Shown piece after piece: positions 43,778-52,733 of a DNA stretch of 64,000 nucleotides. The notes below the pieces were generated by a model. That model saw only the letters and a list, made by a program, of their open reading frames with translations, had not been told where the DNA came from and did no database searches. The stretch comes from an uncultured Methanobrevibacter sp. (lineage in GTDB: Archaea; Methanobacteriota; Methanobacteria; Methanobacteriales; Methanobacteriaceae). Numbering within the stretch: position 1 is the stretch's first letter; every line of letters starts with the position of its first letter. The stretch is taken from contig NZ_CAMJCX010000002.1 in the NCBI RefSeq assembly GCF_946404245.1, positions 1 to 64,000 of the forward strand, in the 5' to 3' direction. The translations under genes were made by a program, and so were the position numbers.

Positions 43778-44563
43778 ATGGATATAGTACCAGAAATTAC
43801 AAGACAAAGTATTACTAACCTTGTCAAAAACGATAAAAGAGAAGATGGCAGAGGTTTAACTGAATATAGGGATGTTTCCATTGAAACTAATGTTATTTCT
43901 AAAGCTGAAGGTTCTGCTCGTGTAAAACTTGGTGGAACTCAAGTTATTGTAGGTATTAAACCACAACTTGGAAGCCCATTCCCTGACACTCCTGACTTAG
44001 GAGTTTTAATGACCAACTGTGAAATGTTGCCAATGGCGGATCCTAATTTCGAACCAGGTCCACCTAGCGACGATTCTATTGAACTTGCACGTGTAGTTGA
44101 CAGAGGTATCCGTGAAAGTGAATTGGTTGAATTGGACAAATTATGTGTTGAAGAAGGAAAACACGTATGGATGTTATTCATCGACCTGCACATTATCGAT
44201 AACTGCGGAAACCTTTTTGATGCTTGTGAATTAGCTGTAATGGCTGCACTCAAATCAACAAAATTACCTGTTGCAACTATTGAAGATGAAGAAGTTGTCC
44301 TTAGTGAAGACGAAACCTTTGATTTACCGATTAACAACGAATTGGCATTATGTACTTTTGTTAAAATTGGTGATAAGATGGTCATTGACCCAACACTCGA
44401 TGAAGAAAGAGTGGCTAGTGCTCGTTTAAATGTTGGTGTCACAAAAGATGGTCACATCTGCTCCATGCAAAAAGGCGGACAGGAACCATTAACTAAAGAT
44501 GAAATTCTTTATTGCGTAAATACTGCTGTTACAAAAGTAAAAGAGTTAATAGAATATCTTTAA
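43778..44563 (+). CDS. rrp42: Exosome complex component Rrp42
   Basis: 261 residues from ATG 43778 behind GGGTGGATAAT; the ORF track uses a GTG in that site. RNase PH fold with EDGRGLTEYRDVSIETNV and LGGTQVIVGIKPQLGSPFPD; the non-catalytic ring partner of Rrp41. It ends with a 4-bp overlap against convergent mobA. Confidence 0.95.
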   Translation: MDIVPEITRQSITNLVKNDKREDGRGLTEYRDVSIETNVISKAEGSARVKLGGTQVIVGIKPQLGSPFPDTPDLGVLMTNCEMLPMADPNFEPGPPSDDSIELARVVDRGIRESELVELDKLCVEEGKHVWMLFIDLHIIDNCGNLFDACELAVMAALKSTKLPVATIEDEEVVLSEDETFDLPINNELALCTFVKIGDKMVIDPTLDEERVASARLNVGVTKDGHICSMQKGGQEPLTKDEILYCVNTAVTKVKELIEYL

Positions 44564-45189
44564 ACGTCGCTCGGACGGTTAAGATTTCTAAATTCTTTTT
44601 TTTCTATTTTTTTATTATCTATCAAAACAAATTTCGCATCTATTTTTTCTATCAGTCCCTTTATGTGCAAAACATCTTCATTAACTAAATTCTCAATAAC
44701 AGGGATAACTCTTTTATCATATATTGAATGAAGCGGTTCTGATGTTTTCAGCTTGTTTTCTTTGTCATGATACGGGACAACAGCTTGATATCTTTCATCG
44801 ATTTGGGAAAAAATAGTGTTTATATAATTTTTTGAAACATATGGGCTGTCACAAGGCAATATCAGGGCATATTCTCCCTTAATGTGTGAAAGTCCGGTCA
44901 TGATTCCGGGCATAGGCCCTTTACCTTTTATTTCATCTTCAACAAATGTGATGGTGTAGGTGTAATCTGTAGGATTAATGAATTTGCTATATCTGTCAAT
45001 CCTTTCTTGGTTGTTTAAAACAATTACAACTTCATTAATTTCATGGTTTAGTGTAGAAAGAATGTGTTTAATCATAGGTTTGTCCTGAATAATCATGGAA
45101 CCCTTGTCACGACCCATTCTTCTACTCTGCCCTCCACATAAAATAATGCAAGATTTAATATTTTCATTATTTTCAATTTCACTACTCAT
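44560..45189 (-). CDS. mobA: Molybdenum cofactor guanylyltransferase
   Basis: 209 residues. Nucleotidyltransferase signature LCGGQSRRMGRDKGSMII, then LPCDSPYVSKNYIN and the end QFRNLNRPSD-like motif (EFRNLNRPSDV). It attaches GMP to molybdopterin for Mo/W enzymes such as formylmethanofuran dehydrogenase. Convergent to rrp42. Confidence 0.92.
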   Translation of the reverse strand: MSSEIENNENIKSCIILCGGQSRRMGRDKGSMIIQDKPMIKHILSTLNHEINEVVIVLNNQERIDRYSKFINPTDYTYTITFVEDEIKGKGPMPGIMTGLSHIKGEYALILPCDSPYVSKNYINTIFSQIDERYQAVVPYHDKENKLKTSEPLHSIYDKRVIPVIENLVNEDVLHIKGLIEKIDAKFVLIDNKKIEKKEFRNLNRPSDV

Positions 45190-45207
45190 ATTAAATCTCC
45201 CTCAAAT

Positions 45208-45969
45208 CTATTCCTTTACATATACGTCTGCATCTTCATCAAACGGATTGGTACGTATGATCAATGCAATCATGTATGGATAATGTTTGTATAGGTATTT
45301 TAAATAATAAACCCATTCATGAACCAATCTGTCATATACTCTTTGCATGTCCCCATTCAAATGGCCGAAATCGGCATCATTGACCAATGCAAGATCGCTT
45401 CTGTGAACCAATTCCTCATCAAGGTGAAGGATGGCATTGACTAATCCTGTAAATTCCTCTTTTTCAAGCAGGTTTGGATTGTTTATTAAGTTAATAATAA
45501 ATTCCCTTTTGCTTTCAAGGAATTCACTTAAATTGGTTAAGAACTCTTCACGCTCTTCAGGACTGATGTCTGCTTGAAAATCAAGTGAAGAACCTTTAAG
45601 TTCAGCTAATTTATTGTCAAAGTCCTCTTCGGTCCAGTTTTTAATGGATTTTAGGTTTTCAGTACTTGCTTTATATTTGTTGACTGTACTTAACTGACTT
45701 ATCAAATCGTTTCCGACTTCGGAAAAGAATGTACTCATAAGCATGTCCAGTTTTTCAAGCATTGCTTCTTTTTCTTTTCTTTCAATAATCTCGTCAAGCA
45801 GGAACGCTACAAGCAGTATGTCCACAGGAATGAATCCTAAATGTGTCCATATGTAGGAAATAATGTGCTCTGCATCTCCTAAAACGAGATAATTGGACCC
45901 ATATATAATTATTATTAAAATAACCATCAATATGGAAAATTTCACTTTCCAACTTAATCGTTTGCTCAT
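45208..45969 (-). CDS. Membrane-anchored protein of unknown function
   Basis: 253 residues. Two N-terminal membrane helices (FSILMVILIIIIYGSNYLVL and HLGFIPVDILLVAFLLDEII) are followed by a long helical, charged cytoplasmic domain of about 190 residues ending with a YPYMIALIIRTNPFDED segment. Resembles small conserved proteins of Methanobacteriales without known role. First gene of a leftward pair with mobA (18-bp gap). Confidence 0.6.
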   Translation of the reverse strand: MSKRLSWKVKFSILMVILIIIIYGSNYLVLGDAEHIISYIWTHLGFIPVDILLVAFLLDEIIERKEKEAMLEKLDMLMSTFFSEVGNDLISQLSTVNKYKASTENLKSIKNWTEEDFDNKLAELKGSSLDFQADISPEEREEFLTNLSEFLESKREFIINLINNPNLLEKEEFTGLVNAILHLDEELVHRSDLALVNDADFGHLNGDMQRVYDRLVHEWVYYLKYLYKHYPYMIALIIRTNPFDEDADVYVKE

Positions 45970-45990
45970 TTTATATTCTCCAAATTTTAT

Positions 45991-46554
45991 TTATCTTTTT
46001 TTGGCAGTAATTATTGCTATCGGGTTTTCACTTATCATTAAAATTCCCCTGTCGAGAATTCTGCCGTTTGAAGCATTAATTTCCATTAATTTAGGATTAT
46101 AGCCCAAACTTTTAAGCTTATTAATAGCTTCAACCTTAGTGTCTACCAAAATGGCTGTAATTATGATCCTGCCTTTTGAATTTAATTTTTCATGAACAAT
46201 GTCCAGGATATTTTCCAATTGTCTGCCGCTGCCCCCAACAACGGCGATGTCAATGTCGTCAATATCCTTTAAGGCATTTGCTCCATCATCATTAATTAAT
46301 GTGACGTTGTCTCCAAGTCCGAATTTTTCAAGGTTTCTGGAAGTTACTTCAATAGCTTCGGGATTTGTGTCAATTGAAATCACTTCACGTGCTCTCTGGG
46401 AAAACTCGCAGGTGATGCCTCCGGTTCCACATCCGCAATCTACAACCTTATCCTCTGATGTCACATCGGATTTATAAAGTATTATTGCTCTTATGGCCTC
46501 TTTGGTTGGTCCTGGCACGTCACAGGATTTGATAAAATCCTTGTCTTCTAACAT
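45991..46554 (-). CDS. cbiT: Cobalt-precorrin-6B (C15) methyltransferase
   Basis: 187 residues of the SAM-dependent methyltransferase fold. GPTKEAIRAIILYKSDV, the SAM loop VVDCGCGTGGITCEFSQ and the acidic SIDTNPEAIEVTSRNL fit CbiT, which methylates C15 and decarboxylates in corrinoid synthesis. Abuts ubiX (stop and start adjacent). Needed for cobamide-dependent methyl transfer in methanogenesis. Confidence 0.9.
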   Translation of the reverse strand: MLEDKDFIKSCDVPGPTKEAIRAIILYKSDVTSEDKVVDCGCGTGGITCEFSQRAREVISIDTNPEAIEVTSRNLEKFGLGDNVTLINDDGANALKDIDDIDIAVVGGSGRQLENILDIVHEKLNSKGRIIITAILVDTKVEAINKLKSLGYNPKLMEINASNGRILDRGILMISENPIAIITAKKR

Positions 46555-47103
46555 TTATTCCCACCTTTCAAATAGATTGTTTTCAATTTTCAATGAGTCT
46601 AGAATTTTTCCAACAACAAAATTAATCTGGTCGTCAACGGTATCGTGCGCTGAGTAGAATCCTGGCATTGCAGGTAAAATTATAGCTCCTTCTTGTGATA
46701 ATGTTAGCATATTCTGTAAGTGAATGCTTCTCAGTGGAGTTTCACGAGGAACAATTACTGTGGTTCTCCTTTCCTTAAGGCTAACGTCAGCTACTCTTGT
46801 AATTGTATTTGCGCCGTATCCGTTTGCTATTGATGACAATGTTTTCATTGAACATGGGACAATGGCAAGCGCTTCGGCCTTAAATGACCCACTGTTTATT
46901 GAAGCGGTTAAGTCATTGAAATCGTAGTAAGTGTCTGCCAGATTGATAACCTCTTCTACGCTATATTCGGTTTCTGATTCTATAACGATTTTTCCGGCAT
47001 CACTGATTACCAGACTGTTTTCTATATTTAATTCGTTAAGTGCTTCGAGCAATCTTATTCCATATATTACTCCGCTTGCACCTGTAATTGCAACAACTAT
47101 CAT
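46555..47103 (-). CDS. ubiX: Flavin prenyltransferase UbiX
   Basis: 182 residues. AITGASGVIYGIRLLEAL is the N-terminal flavin-binding signature; AIVPCSMKTLSSIANGY and VIVPRETPLRSIHLQNML complete the prenyl-phosphate and flavin site. It makes prenylated FMN for UbiD-family decarboxylases; in many archaea this serves anhydromevalonate phosphate decarboxylase of the modified mevalonate pathway. Confidence 0.95.
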   Translation of the reverse strand: MIVVAITGASGVIYGIRLLEALNELNIENSLVISDAGKIVIESETEYSVEEVINLADTYYDFNDLTASINSGSFKAEALAIVPCSMKTLSSIANGYGANTITRVADVSLKERRTTVIVPRETPLRSIHLQNMLTLSQEGAIILPAMPGFYSAHDTVDDQINFVVGKILDSLKIENNLFERWE

Positions 47104-47111
47104 TTTATCTC

Positions 47112-48338
47112 CTAGAATAGTTTAATTTGGTCATAATGAATGCCGTGGAATTTTTCCCTGTCTATTTCAGGCAAGTCAAGGTAGTTTTCCAGTTTGAATT
47201 TATTGAATTTTGATTTTTCGCTTTCATCAACATAAACGCTGATGTCAGGGATGTTGAATCTTGCTTTGCTTAATGCGCCGATAATATTTGAAATCTCTGT
47301 TAAAGGGTACAGTTTTCCATCTACATTGACCTGGGTTTTCATTTCATCAAAGCGAGGATATTCAGCTATATTTATAAATACGTAATTTTTGTCAATGTCA
47401 TAGTCTTCTGCAATTTCCTCTTCCGCTTTTCTAAGCTCGCTTTGCTCGATTTTATACATTTTTTCAGGATATTTGAAATTGTCAAGCCTGATGGTTTTAA
47501 CCCTTTTCATGATGCGCCTGTTGTCCAGTCTGGACATCATGTCATTTATAAATTCATTTTCGCAGTGTCTGAATACTCCAATAATCTCGGCATCATCGTA
47601 TTTGTATATGTCGTTTTCATTGATTATGTCTTCGTCAATGGCCATCTTCAGTGCTCTTCTAAACATTGAGTTGACTATTCTGGTAGTGTGGTGCTGATAA
47701 ACGCTTGGATACATGAAGTATCTTGAAACCAATGCTCCTTCAGCAGCCTGAACACCTTTAATGTCCAATATCAATCCGTCTTCGAGTTTTAAGTTTGAAA
47801 TAATTCTTTCATAGTCAATGATTCCGTAGGCGACTCCAGTATTGTGTGAGTCCCTTAAAAGGTAATCCATTCTGTCAACGTCAAGTTCCCCTGAAACGAT
47901 AGGTCCGAGATATCCTTTTCCGTTCACAATATCGACGATTTCATTCACGTCAAATTTTTCTTCAAGCAAGTCTCTCATGGAAGTTTTTGTAACTACATAT
48001 TTGGTGAGCTCTTCGTGGGGAACTGACAGCACTCCTTCGGATACGTGTGAAAATGGGCCGTGACCGATGTCATGCAGAAGAGCGGAAGCTCTGATTAATT
48101 CAATATCGTCATCTGAAAGTCCAAGCTCTGTTGAAAGCTTTGATCCAAGATTCATTGTTCCGACACAGTGTTCAAATCTGGTGTGGGTAGCTCCCGGATA
48201 AATTAAACTTATCAGTCCAAGCTGTTTAATCCGTCTTAAACGTTGGAATTGCGGCATGTCCATAATTCTTTCTTCAAACTTGTTTAAGCTAATATCTCCA
48301 TAGACGCTATCTCTGATAAATTTTTTCTTTTCAGTCAT
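47112..48338 (-). CDS. HD-domain phosphohydrolase (SAMHD1/dGTPase-like)
   Basis: 408 residues from ATG 48338 with GGGA just before it; the ORF track adds seven residues. RDSVYGDISLNKFEERIMDM, the metal motif with HTRFEHCVG and SALLHDIGHGPFSH, and VDRMDYLLRDSHNTGV follow the HD phosphohydrolase pattern related to SAMHD1 and YdhJ-type proteins. Role in nucleotide turnover is likely; substrate is not known. Overlaps the upstream small gene by 8 bp. Confidence 0.9.
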   Translation of the reverse strand: MTEKKKFIRDSVYGDISLNKFEERIMDMPQFQRLRRIKQLGLISLIYPGATHTRFEHCVGTMNLGSKLSTELGLSDDDIELIRASALLHDIGHGPFSHVSEGVLSVPHEELTKYVVTKTSMRDLLEEKFDVNEIVDIVNGKGYLGPIVSGELDVDRMDYLLRDSHNTGVAYGIIDYERIISNLKLEDGLILDIKGVQAAEGALVSRYFMYPSVYQHHTTRIVNSMFRRALKMAIDEDIINENDIYKYDDAEIIGVFRHCENEFINDMMSRLDNRRIMKRVKTIRLDNFKYPEKMYKIEQSELRKAEEEIAEDYDIDKNYVFINIAEYPRFDEMKTQVNVDGKLYPLTEISNIIGALSKARFNIPDISVYVDESEKSKFNKFKLENYLDLPEIDREKFHGIHYDQIKLF

Positions 48339-48636
48339 TTTCCCAGAACTCCAAATCATTCAGTGTATCTGTGTAGTTGTCTTGCCATGTATCATTCCAG
48401 TCATCGATTGTATTGTTTGTAATGTTAGTGTTATTGGTTGTATTTTCAACTTTCGGCATGATTGTCGGAACCTCTTCAACATAATTTGGTTCGAATGAAT
48501 CATTTTCAATTGCACTTAACTTGTATGAGTCATTGTCTTCAGTTATTGTTAGACTGGCAAATGCACTGCTGATGGTAAATGCAATTGTAGCAATTATTAA
48601 AAATACTATTAAATTTGCTTTTATTGAGTCTTTCAT
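48331..48636 (-). CDS. Small secreted or anchored protein, Asn/Thr-rich
   Basis: 101 residues. N-terminal signal or anchor helix (ANLIVFLIIATIAFTISSAF), then a low-complexity region with several N-glycosylation sequons (NTTNNTNITNNT) and an acidic, Trp-rich end. No family. Its stop overlaps the start of the HD gene, so the two are translationally coupled. Confidence 0.6.
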   Translation of the reverse strand: MKDSIKANLIVFLIIATIAFTISSAFASLTITEDNDSYKLSAIENDSFEPNYVEEVPTIMPKVENTTNNTNITNNTIDDWNDTWQDNYTDTLNDLEFWEND

Positions 48637-48791
48637 AATAACACTAATTTTTATTTTATTTAAACATTAAACTATACTATTATTATTTATTTAAAAAGCT
48701 AATATTTAATTGTTATTGAAAATCACTAATTTAAAATGCTTTTTTCAGATGTAATCTATTTTTTCAAATTCAAAATGTTTATATGCTATTA

Positions 48792-48805
48792 GGAACAACT
48801 ATTCT
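48792..48805. promoter_or_regulatory. NrpR-type operator, one mismatch
   Basis: GGAACAACTATTCT fits GGAA-N6-TTCC with one mismatch. It lies 19 bp from the perfect site and just after the TATA-like TTTATATG. Confidence 0.5.
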
Positions 48806-48810
48806 ATATC

Positions 48811-48824
48811 GGAAGTATACTTCC
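48811..48824. promoter_or_regulatory. NrpR-type operator of amt-glnK, perfect
   Basis: GGAAGTATACTTCC, inside the longer palindrome TCGGAAGTATACTTCCGA. GGAA-N6-TTCC is the known operator of NrpR, the methanogen nitrogen repressor, whose targets include ammonium transporter and PII genes. A CCGAC-TGAG-GTCGG inverted repeat (48837-48850) follows. Confidence 0.8.
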
Positions 48825-48885
48825 GACATATTACTTCCGACTGAGGTCGGTGATTTTTATTATTAAATATAGATGAGAAGATAAA

Positions 48886-50103
48886 ATGGATGTAATTTTT
48901 AGTGCAGGTGACACAGCATGGGTGCTTATTTGTAGTCTTTTGGTACTTTTAATGAGCATTCCTGCTGTCGCATTTTTTTATGGTGGATTAAGTAAACGTA
49001 AAAATGTTTTAAATACAATATTCTTAACTTTCATAGCATTTTCAATTGTAAGTGTTTTATGGGTTATTTTCGGTTACCAATTTGCTTTCGGTAGCGATAT
49101 AAACGGTCTGATCGGAGCCCCAACAAATTTTTTCCTTCAGGGTATCGGATTGGATGATTTGAATGGAACAATTCCAACTTTACTGTTTGTAATGTTCCAG
49201 TGTGCTTTTGCAGGTTTGACTGTAGCACTTATTTCAGGAGCATTGGTTGGAAGGATGAAAACAAAAGCATGGGTAATATTTACAATAGTGTGGTCATGCC
49301 TCGTATATGTCCCTGTAGCCCATTGGGTATGGGGCGGAGGATGGCTGATGCAGATGGGTGCACTTGACTTCGCAGGAGGTGCAGTGGTTCACATGAACTC
49401 TGGAGCGGCCGCATTGGCTGTCGCATTAGTATTAGGCAAAAGAAAAGACACTTCATTAATTCCTCATAACTTGGGATATGCAGTTTTAGGAGCTGCATTG
49501 CTCTGGTTTGGATGGATGGGATTCAATGGAGGATCAGGTCTTGCAGCAGATGGACTTGCTGCAAACGCAATTATAGTGTCAAACGTTGCAGCTGCAATGG
49601 GACTGATTGTTTGGTCAGCTTTAGATACATATATAGTAGGTAAACCAACAGTTTTAGGCTCAATTTCCGGTGCAGTGGCAGGGCTTGTAGCTATTACTCC
49701 TGCAGCAGGATTTGTGGATCTTCCGGGAGCGTTATGCATCGGTGCAGTAGCTCCATTCGTATCATACTTTGCAATATATTATCTCAAAGCAAGACTCGGA
49801 TACGACGATGCTTTGGATGTATGGGGAATACATGGTATGTCAGGTGTTTGGGGAGCTGTCGCTACAGGAATCTTTGCTGTACCTTCCGTAGGGGGAGTTG
49901 CAGGACTGATTGCCGGAAACCCGAATCAGGTTGTAATACAGCTTATAAGTGTGGTTGCTACCCTCGCTTACTCATTTATTATCAGCTTCATATTGGCTAA
50001 AGTATTGGATAAAGCAATGAACGGTATCAGAGTGGAAGACTATGAAGAAGTCGGTGGACTTGACAAAAATCTTCATGAGGAATCCGCATACAATTTTAAC
50101 TAG
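48886..50103 (+). CDS. amt: Ammonium transporter
   Basis: 405 residues with eleven membrane helices. Conserved [36 protein letters not shown] (with the first of the pore histidines) and [18 protein letters not shown] (second pore His) are present. Imports ammonium or ammonia; inhibited by GlnK under nitrogen excess. Operon with glnK, behind NrpR operators. Confidence 0.95.
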   Translation: MDVIFSAGDTAWVLICSLLVLLMSIPAVAFFYGGLSKRKNVLNTIFLTFIAFSIVSVLWVIFGYQFAFGSDINGLIGAPTNFFLQGIGLDDLNGTIPTLLFVMFQCAFAGLTVALISGALVGRMKTKAWVIFTIVWSCLVYVPVAHWVWGGGWLMQMGALDFAGGAVVHMNSGAAALAVALVLGKRKDTSLIPHNLGYAVLGAALLWFGWMGFNGGSGLAADGLAANAIIVSNVAAAMGLIVWSALDTYIVGKPTVLGSISGAVAGLVAITPAAGFVDLPGALCIGAVAPFVSYFAIYYLKARLGYDDALDVWGIHGMSGVWGAVATGIFAVPSVGGVAGLIAGNPNQVVIQLISVVATLAYSFIISFILAKVLDKAMNGIRVEDYEEVGGLDKNLHEESAYNFN

Positions 50104-50111
50104 GTGTAAAA

Positions 50112-50450
50112 ATGAAAAGTGTAGTTGCGATTATAAGGCAAGAAAAGTTTCAGGATGTTAAAAATGCCCTTCTGGAGGTAGGATGCGAAGGTATGAACGT
50201 GTCTGAAGTAAAAGGGCGCGGAAGTCAAAGAGGAATCAAGGAATCATACAGGGGATCCAGTTACTGCATTGACCTGATTCCAAAAACACGTGTTGAAATA
50301 ATTGTCAAGGAAGAAGGTGTGGACACTATTGTTGAAGCAATCAAGAAAGGTGCGCACACAGGAAACATTGGGGATGGAAAAATTTTCATCTATCCTGTTG
50401 ACAATGTAATCAGAATAAGAACCGGTGAAGAGGGGGACAGAGCCGTGTAA
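50112..50450 (+). CDS. glnK: Nitrogen regulatory protein P-II
   Basis: 112 residues. VVAIIRQEKFQDVKNALLEVG begins the ferredoxin fold; the T-loop reads GRGSQRGIKESYRGSSYCID, with Tyr next to the loop end; GDGKIFIYPVDNVIRIRTGE is the C-terminal signature. It binds ATP/ADP and 2-oxoglutarate and closes Amt. Encoded 8 bp after amt. Confidence 0.95.
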   Translation: MKSVVAIIRQEKFQDVKNALLEVGCEGMNVSEVKGRGSQRGIKESYRGSSYCIDLIPKTRVEIIVKEEGVDTIVEAIKKGAHTGNIGDGKIFIYPVDNVIRIRTGEEGDRAV

Positions 50451-50507
50451 CCTCTTTTCCCTTTTAATGTAAAAAAATACGAACAACTTTGTTCATATAT
50501 CTCCCTG

Positions 50508-50547
50508 GGAAATAGTGCTTTAGTGCATTATTTCCTTCCTTTTTTTT
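50508..50547 (+). terminator. Hairpin/oligo-T terminator after glnK
   Basis: GGAAATAGTGC-TTTAGT-GCATTATTTCC forms an 11-bp stem with one G-T pair, followed by TTCCTTTTTTTT. A second imperfect inverted repeat (GAATCTTCCACTT...AAGTTGGAGATTC) at 50551-50582 covers the 3' end of the convergent gene. Confidence 0.65.
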
Positions 50548-50580
50548 GCAGGAATCTTCCACTTTCTTTAAGTTGGAGAT

Positions 50581-51183
50581 TCAGTATCGGATAACAACGC
50601 CGCCAATGTCTGAAATGTCAACCCATGTGGTTATCCCTTTAATCTCATAGAGATTGCCGTTAATGTATTCATAGGAAACATCCTTATTGTCACTTACAAG
50701 ATGAATGCTGTCTCCGTTAATGTCATCGACTCTTTTTATGATTCCGCCGTATTCGTCTGATTCGGCCACGACAATATCTCCAACATTAACGTCATGGCTT
50801 TTGTTGACAAGAACCTTCTGGCCGTCCTGAAGGGTTGGAAGCATTGAAGTGCCGTCCACGCTGACAATAACAGGAATTTGATTTTTTCCGATGCTTGAGT
50901 CGAGATTTACTTCAGCATCATCAAGCCCGTAACGGCTGCAGATGTCTTTAACACCACTTTTATATTCTGAAATGTCGGAATCAGTGTCATTCATTATATT
51001 AACTGTGTAATCACAGATTTCCCTGTTTAAACTGTTAACATCAATGCCTGAAATGGTTCTGGTGGTGACGCTGACGTTTTCACCGTCGATATAAACGTCC
51101 ACGGTATCATTTCCAAGATAGTTAAATGCAAAAAAAGCTATTAAAATAAGTATTATGAAAGCTAAAATCAGTTTTTTAGCCAT
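50581..51183 (-). CDS. S24/S26-type signal peptidase-like protein
   Basis: 200 residues from ATG 51183, behind GAGTGAT. One N-terminal membrane helix (KLILAFIILILIAFFAFNYL), then an extra domain of about 80 residues, then the S26 core: SVDGTSMLPTLQDGQKVL with the nucleophilic Ser, and a Lys in GGIIKRVDDI as general base, with VGDIVVAES between. It should process secreted proteins at the membrane; the extra N-terminal domain is unusual. Coupled to aroD. Confidence 0.85.
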   Translation of the reverse strand: MAKKLILAFIILILIAFFAFNYLGNDTVDVYIDGENVSVTTRTISGIDVNSLNREICDYTVNIMNDTDSDISEYKSGVKDICSRYGLDDAEVNLDSSIGKNQIPVIVSVDGTSMLPTLQDGQKVLVNKSHDVNVGDIVVAESDEYGGIIKRVDDINGDSIHLVSDNKDVSYEYINGNLYEIKGITTWVDISDIGGVVIRY

Positions 51184-51188
51184 TTGAA

Positions 51189-51866
51189 TCACTCATCCAT
51201 GATATTTAAATCCATATTAAGGAGAGCCTTCATCGTTTCAATATCAATCTGGCCGGGTGCTGTAACGTCAGTGCCGGCTGCAAAGGTAATCGGAGAATCG
51301 AATTTTGATGCCATGACTCGGGTATAGCTTCCAAGATCGCCCATTGAAATTGCAATGGTGTCCTTGCAGTGTGAAAGAACTGCCAATATTGTCAATGTGT
51401 CTTCCAGGTTCTGCGGCATGAATGCAACCTTTGCAATGTCGCCCAGTTCATGTTCCTTTTCAACGATATACATTATTTCATTCAAATCAGGTGTCTTTTC
51501 GAAATCATGGTATGAAACGATTGTTTTAACGCCTGTGTCATGGATTTTATTAATGTATTCATCATCACATTGAAGCTCAATGTCCACATAGTCAACAAGA
51601 TCAGCACATTCATATAAAATGTTGATTCTCTCATCCTCTGAACCCTTAAATGAGCCTCCTTCAGTGCTGATTCTGTTGGTGGCAATCATCGGAAAATTGA
51701 TTTTTTCAATTGTATCCCTAATTTCTGAAATTTCAGGGTTTTTCAGGCCGTCTATTCTAAACTCTAAAACATCTGCGCCTTTATCAATACAATCGTTGGC
51801 CACTTCAATTACGTCTTTGCAATTGTCCTGAAAAATTGGAATTGCAATTTTAGTTTGAGAATACAT
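51189..51866 (-). CDS. aroD: 3-dehydroquinate dehydratase, type I
   Basis: 225 residues, TIM barrel. VLEFRIDGLKN, TIVSYHDFEKTP with the catalytic His, DIAKVAFMPQN with the Schiff-base Lys and AISMGDLGSYTRVMASKFDSP are the family motifs. Third step of the common shikimate pathway (aroA is at 23.1 kb). First gene of the pair with the peptidase. Confidence 0.93.
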   Translation of the reverse strand: MYSQTKIAIPIFQDNCKDVIEVANDCIDKGADVLEFRIDGLKNPEISEIRDTIEKINFPMIATNRISTEGGSFKGSEDERINILYECADLVDYVDIELQCDDEYINKIHDTGVKTIVSYHDFEKTPDLNEIMYIVEKEHELGDIAKVAFMPQNLEDTLTILAVLSHCKDTIAISMGDLGSYTRVMASKFDSPITFAAGTDVTAPGQIDIETMKALLNMDLNIMDE

Positions 51867-51995
51867 TATTTATATATTTAATACGGGTTATTTATTAAAT
51901 TTTCTTAAATCTTTATATAAAGTGAAAAACAAAATATATACCAATAAAATATTTATATTTTATTTATTAATTAATTGATAATAAAAGGTGTTAAT

Positions 51996-52721
51996 TTGAA
52001 AATTACAGCTATAGGGGCAGATATATCCAGAAATGATGTATCATGCAGTTCCATGCTAGTAGAAACTATTGAAAAAAACCTTTATAAACTTAAAGAATTG
52101 GGTGCAAGAGATGCCGCTTTGACCAATGTCACTGGTGATGATGTGGTAATAAGTGCATTTGTCGAAGACGATTTGCTTGAACCTGTCAATGAAGGCATTG
52201 TTAATATACTAAAAGAAAGTGCAGAAAACTTGGGAGATTTGTCTGGAATTTCACAAAACCCTGATGATGCGGGTGAAGGAATTTCCTATGCCGAAGCGAA
52301 AATTAGGCCAGACAGATACCCTGACGCTATTGTTTTAGGATTTGACACATATGGGGGAGAACCCTTTGTCGGGGATGTTGCAAACTCTGCAATTGAAGCT
52401 GCAAGGGGAATGAAAAATTTAACTGATGTGTCAGATTACATCGAGCCTAAATCAAGGAAAATACCTGGTGTCGGTTACGTTTCACCTGAAACCGATGATC
52501 CGGTTGTAGTGGCTACAATTGAAGACATTGAATCTGTTGGTGTTATAGCCAGTGCAATGATAGGTGCTGCGCTTGGAAATAAAAATACTTATTTGGTTAA
52601 AAGGGGAACAACCTGTAATGTATTGCCGGGCAGTGTAATATTTTCGGCTACTGCATTTATGAATGGTAATGTGATAGATTTGGCTGTTCCGTTTGAAAAT
52701 AAAACTAGAATTTTAAGATAG
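51996..52721 (+). CDS. Conserved hypothetical protein encoded with sucD
   Basis: 241 residues from TTG 51996 behind GGTG; the ORF track starts at an upstream TTG without a site. KITAIGADISRNDVSCSSML and VVATIEDIESVGVIASAMIG show an alpha/beta fold; no catalytic motif stands out. It looks like a methanogen-conserved protein but I cannot name it. Ends 12 bp before sucD. Confidence 0.65.
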   Translation: MKITAIGADISRNDVSCSSMLVETIEKNLYKLKELGARDAALTNVTGDDVVISAFVEDDLLEPVNEGIVNILKESAENLGDLSGISQNPDDAGEGISYAEAKIRPDRYPDAIVLGFDTYGGEPFVGDVANSAIEAARGMKNLTDVSDYIEPKSRKIPGVGYVSPETDDPVVVATIEDIESVGVIASAMIGAALGNKNTYLVKRGTTCNVLPGSVIFSATAFMNGNVIDLAVPFENKTRILR

Positions 52722-52733
52722 GAGTAAAATATT

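Noticed and set aside
50551-50560. GGAATCTTCC as a third NrpR site.
   Set aside because: The spacer is 2 bases rather than 6; it is part of an inverted repeat near the gene ends.
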